Source: Paenibacillus_V sp046244365
GTDB taxonomy: Bacteria; Bacillota; Bacilli; Paenibacillales; NBRC-103111
Direction: 5' to 3'
Assembly (NCBI RefSeq): GCF_046244365.1
Contig: NZ_CP176395.1
Location: 7,502,001-7,566,000 of the forward strand
DNA: 64,000 bases
Shown here: positions 62,207 through 64,000 of the stretch, piece after piece
Position numbering within the stretch: the first letter of the stretch is position 1
Layout of the letters: every line of letters starts with the position of its first letter
Made by a program: the position numbers and the translations under genes
Notes under the pieces: generated by a model
What the model was told of the DNA's origin: nothing
Database searches by the model: none
What the model saw: the letters and a program-made list of their open reading frames with translations, nothing else

Positions 62207-62446
62207 ATGTCGGCAGAAGATATTTTGAGAAACAAGATCATCCAAAAAGCTTGGGAAGACGCAGCATTCAAAGCGAAGCTGCTCGCCGATCCGAAAGCGG
62301 CCGTCCAGGAAGCGTTCGGCATCGTGATTCCGGATTCCGTCGATCTTGTAACGGTCGAGGAAACGACAAGCAAGTTCTATCTGGTGATTCCGCCGAATCC
62401 GTCGGAAGTGCTGAACGGCTCGGCAAGCGCTAACGGCATGTGGTAA
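62207..62446 (+). CDS. NHLP-type RiPP precursor peptide
   Basis: A 79-aa peptide. ATG follows GGGGAGG. The leader is the nitrile-hydratase-alpha-like (NHLP/TOMM) type: LRNKIIQKAWEDAAFKAKLL, DPKAAVQEAFGIVIPD, VTVEETTSKFYLVIPPNP. The presumed core of about 14 residues, SEVLNGSASANGMW, has no Cys, is Ser/Asn/Gly-rich and ends in Trp. No Gly-Gly cleavage motif is obvious. Downstream of an isoprenoid-synthase-like gene by 70 bp. No radical SAM, LanM or cyclodehydratase is adjacent. Confidence 0.82.
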   Translation: MSAEDILRNKIIQKAWEDAAFKAKLLADPKAAVQEAFGIVIPDSVDLVTVEETTSKFYLVIPPNPSEVLNGSASANGMW

Positions 62447-62450
62447 TCCC

Positions 62451-62485
62451 AAGGATAAACGGAACAATCAGCGGAGGATATCCTT
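62451..62485. repeat. Dispersed intergenic element, short form
   Basis: CAAGGATAAACGG joined directly to AACAATCAGCGGAG; the long form at 28332-28412 has about 40 bp with an inner hairpin between them. Confidence 0.55.
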
Positions 62486-62489
62486 TTCT

Positions 62490-62545
62490 GACATCCGTAC
62501 AAACAGCAGCAGCGCAGCCTCCCTCGGGATGCTGCGCTGAACGCG
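62490..62545. terminator. Hairpin between convergent precursor and kinase genes
   Basis: AGCAGCGCAGC...GCTGCGCT stem (about 62507-62540). No T-run directly beside it; it may still end both transcripts. Confidence 0.4.
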
Positions 62546-62584
62546 TTTCTCGATACTTCCTGCTGCAAGTAGGATGACAGACCC

Positions 62585-64000
62585 TCATAGCGCGTTCGGA
62601 TTCGGCTTGATCGCTGTCGGAAACCGGATGATCGCCTCCGTCCCTACTCCTTTTTCGCTGCGGAACTGCAGCCGTCCTTGCATCACTTCGATAATGCGGA
62701 ACGTTACCATCAAACCGAGTCCCGTTCCCTTCGTTTTATTCGAATAGTAAGGCTCTCCGAGCTTGATCAGCTCCTCGGGCTCCATGCCGATCCCGTCATC
62801 CTTTATGTGAATGAACGCCTCGCCGTACTCCTCATATGCCCAAATGTGAATCGTCCCGTTGTCCTTGAGCGCCTCGATGCTGTTCTTGATAATATTGATG
62901 AGCGCTTGCTTCAGCTTGGCCGAATTGCCCCTTATGTACAAGTGAGACGGAATGGTTAGCGTGATTTGTCCCCCTTGCAGATTGGCAAGCGGCACGAGAA
63001 TGCCCTCGATGTGCTTCAGTTCGTCGGAAAGCTGCAGCACCGTCACATCCTCCAGCTCCGGCTTAGCGAACGTCAGGAAGTCGGTAATGATGTTGGCGGC
63101 CCGGTCCAGCTCCTCCAGCGCCAATTGCATATAGGCTTTCTCTTTATCGTTCGACTTCTCTCCGAGCAGCTGCAGAAACCCGCGGGTCACCTGAAGCGGA
63201 TTCCGGACTTCATGCGCTACCGAAGCGGCGAGTTCGCTGATGATCGCCATTTTCTCCGATCGCTGCAGCCGGTTGTTATACAGCTCGAGCTCATGCGAGT
63301 AGTTGACGAGCTTCTCGTGATCCCGCGCAAAGCGCCGGCCGAGTATGGCGATCAGCCCGATGACGAAGCCGAGGACGCCGAACTTCCAAAGCACCAGATC
63401 GTAATTCTGAGCGCGCATATAGAACAAGACCAGGTCCGTAATGCAGGCCAAGGCAAATATGGCGAAGCCCGATGTAAAGATGACCGCATCTTTATTCCCC
63501 CGGAACGCATACACGAACGAATAACCGACCAGAAGAAGAAATTGGACGATCATCGTGACGCCAAGCAGCGTTACCGTAATGAAAAAATGCACATATTCGT
63601 ATTCGTATGCGGTTAACTCGTTCATGGCCGTCAATAGCACGCACAAGAATGAGTAGACGACTTGAAACATGCGAAACATCCGGATAACGTTAAATTTGCC
63701 GCTGCCGAAGACGGTTTCAAAGAAGTAGCTGAGTGCGGGCAGGAAGACGAGCAGCGAGATGTCGAAGAGGAGGAACATCCGGTCCCCAACCTCTCCAAAA
63801 AACGTATACAGGAACGGAGAGTACGTAATGACCATAAGTCCGAGAGCCAGGATGACCAGGGAAAGAGAAAGCCAGCTTGTAAACTGGGCGTTTTTAAGAA
63901 AAAACGAGCAGATAAGCATCATCAAAGCAAAAAATATGAAGGCGCTGCCCAAGACAACGTCAATCAGGTTACGTTTCATGAAATTGTTCAGAAGCGTTTG
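62585..64000 (-). CDS. 7TM-type sensor histidine kinase, 5' end beyond the window
   Basis: 471 codons inside the window. The frame stays open to the edge above the ATG at 63979, so an extracellular sensor may precede it. Seven membrane helices (about residues 10-215) in the style of 7TMR-DISM or related integral sensors, a short coiled linker (HEKLVNYSHELELYNNRLQRSEK), HisKA with phospho-His in ASVAHEVRNPLQVTRGFLQLL, and HATPase with NIIKNSIEAL, DDGIGM and GTGLGLMV. A KinB-like sporulation or stress kinase is possible. No partner regulator is in view. Confidence 0.9.
   Translation of the reverse strand, partial: QTLLNNFMKRNLIDVVLGSAFIFFALMMLICSFFLKNAQFTSWLSLSLVILALGLMVITYSPFLYTFFGEVGDRMFLLFDISLLVFLPALSYFFETVFGSGKFNVIRMFRMFQVVYSFLCVLLTAMNELTAYEYEYVHFFITVTLLGVTMIVQFLLLVGYSFVYAFRGNKDAVIFTSGFAIFALACITDLVLFYMRAQNYDLVLWKFGVLGFVIGLIAILGRRFARDHEKLVNYSHELELYNNRLQRSEKMAIISELAASVAHEVRNPLQVTRGFLQLLGEKSNDKEKAYMQLALEELDRAANIITDFLTFAKPELEDVTVLQLSDELKHIEGILVPLANLQGGQITLTIPSHLYIRGNSAKLKQALINIIKNSIEALKDNGTIHIWAYEEYGEAFIHIKDDGIGMEPEELIKLGEPYYSNKTKGTGLGLMVTFRIIEVMQGRLQFRSEKGVGTEAIIRFPTAIKPNPNAL

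Noticed and set aside
61204..62446. Calling the pair a ComQX quorum-sensing system
   Set aside because: The precursor has an NHLP leader, not a ComX leader, no ComP/ComA pair adjoins, and overall similarity to ComQ cannot be shown by eye.

Overview
The window looks like chromosomal DNA from a Paenibacillus or Cohnella type bacterium (Paenibacillaceae). The evidence is the combination of GC-rich Bacillota codon use, strong AGGAGG ribosome binding sites, an S-layer-homology (SLH) exoprotein, two YesM/YesN-type two-component pairs, lipoprotein sugar-binding proteins and a YkuK homologue. Genus-level assignment is inference.

Layout. 1-5.1 kb: tail of an unknown gene, then a giant secreted SLH glycoside-hydrolase-like protein on the minus strand with a cre-like site at its promoter. 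5.6-6.2 kb: GyrI-like effector-binding protein. 6.3-10.6 kb: a decayed polymorphic-toxin (RHS) region with alternating RHS-core fragments and AT-rich immunity-like genes, but no full-length RHS parent. 10.6-16 kb: YesN-type regulator, YesM-type kinase and LipO/YtcQ-type binding lipoprotein. 16-19 kb: FAD-dependent and Gfo/Idh/MocA oxidoreductases. 19.2-21.1 kb: small membrane peptide, AraC regulator and two intergenic minisatellites. 21.1-24.7 kb: heterodimeric ABC exporter. 24.9-28.3 kb: BMP-type binding lipoprotein followed by a chemoreceptor, and a divergent XRE regulator. 28.5-36.3 kb: a sugar ABC importer (binding protein, then a 1.1 kb repeat-filled gap, then two permeases) beside a second regulator/kinase pair. 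36.4-41.3 kb: a D-amino-acid module (DauR-like regulator, D-threonine-aldolase-fold PLP enzyme, D-aminoacylase, RidA). 41.4-45.8 kb: Eis-like acetyltransferase, a GH31 remnant and a pnuC-nadR-ADP-ribosylglycohydrolase operon, the last gene frameshifted. 45.8-49.6 kb: AT-rich island with a VanZ-like protein, a small exported protein, several gene remnants and a MazEF pair. 49.6-55.6 kb: NUDIX hydrolase, membrane GDPD, DUF2157 and GDYXXLXY proteins, rtcB remnant and YkuK.

55.6-58.7 kb is the strangest stretch. The minus strand carries tRNA-Gln, two tRNA-like genes and three alternating units of a 38-45-codon ORF plus a structured double-terminator element. The divergent plus strand has an S4-domain/zinc-ribbon gene behind a long attenuator-like leader, then an APH-fold kinase. 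59-60.1 kb holds a small acidic protein and a DinB-family protein. 60.4-62.4 kb is a compact candidate natural-product cluster: SAM methyltransferase, class I isoprenoid-synthase-like protein, and an NHLP (nitrile-hydratase-like leader) RiPP precursor ending in Trp. The window ends in a 7TM sensor kinase cut by the edge.

Intergenic DNA is unusually rich in repeats: five tandem arrays (units 9, 13, 35, 51/52 and 93 bp) and several dispersed families. All functions are read from sequence alone; no database search was run.
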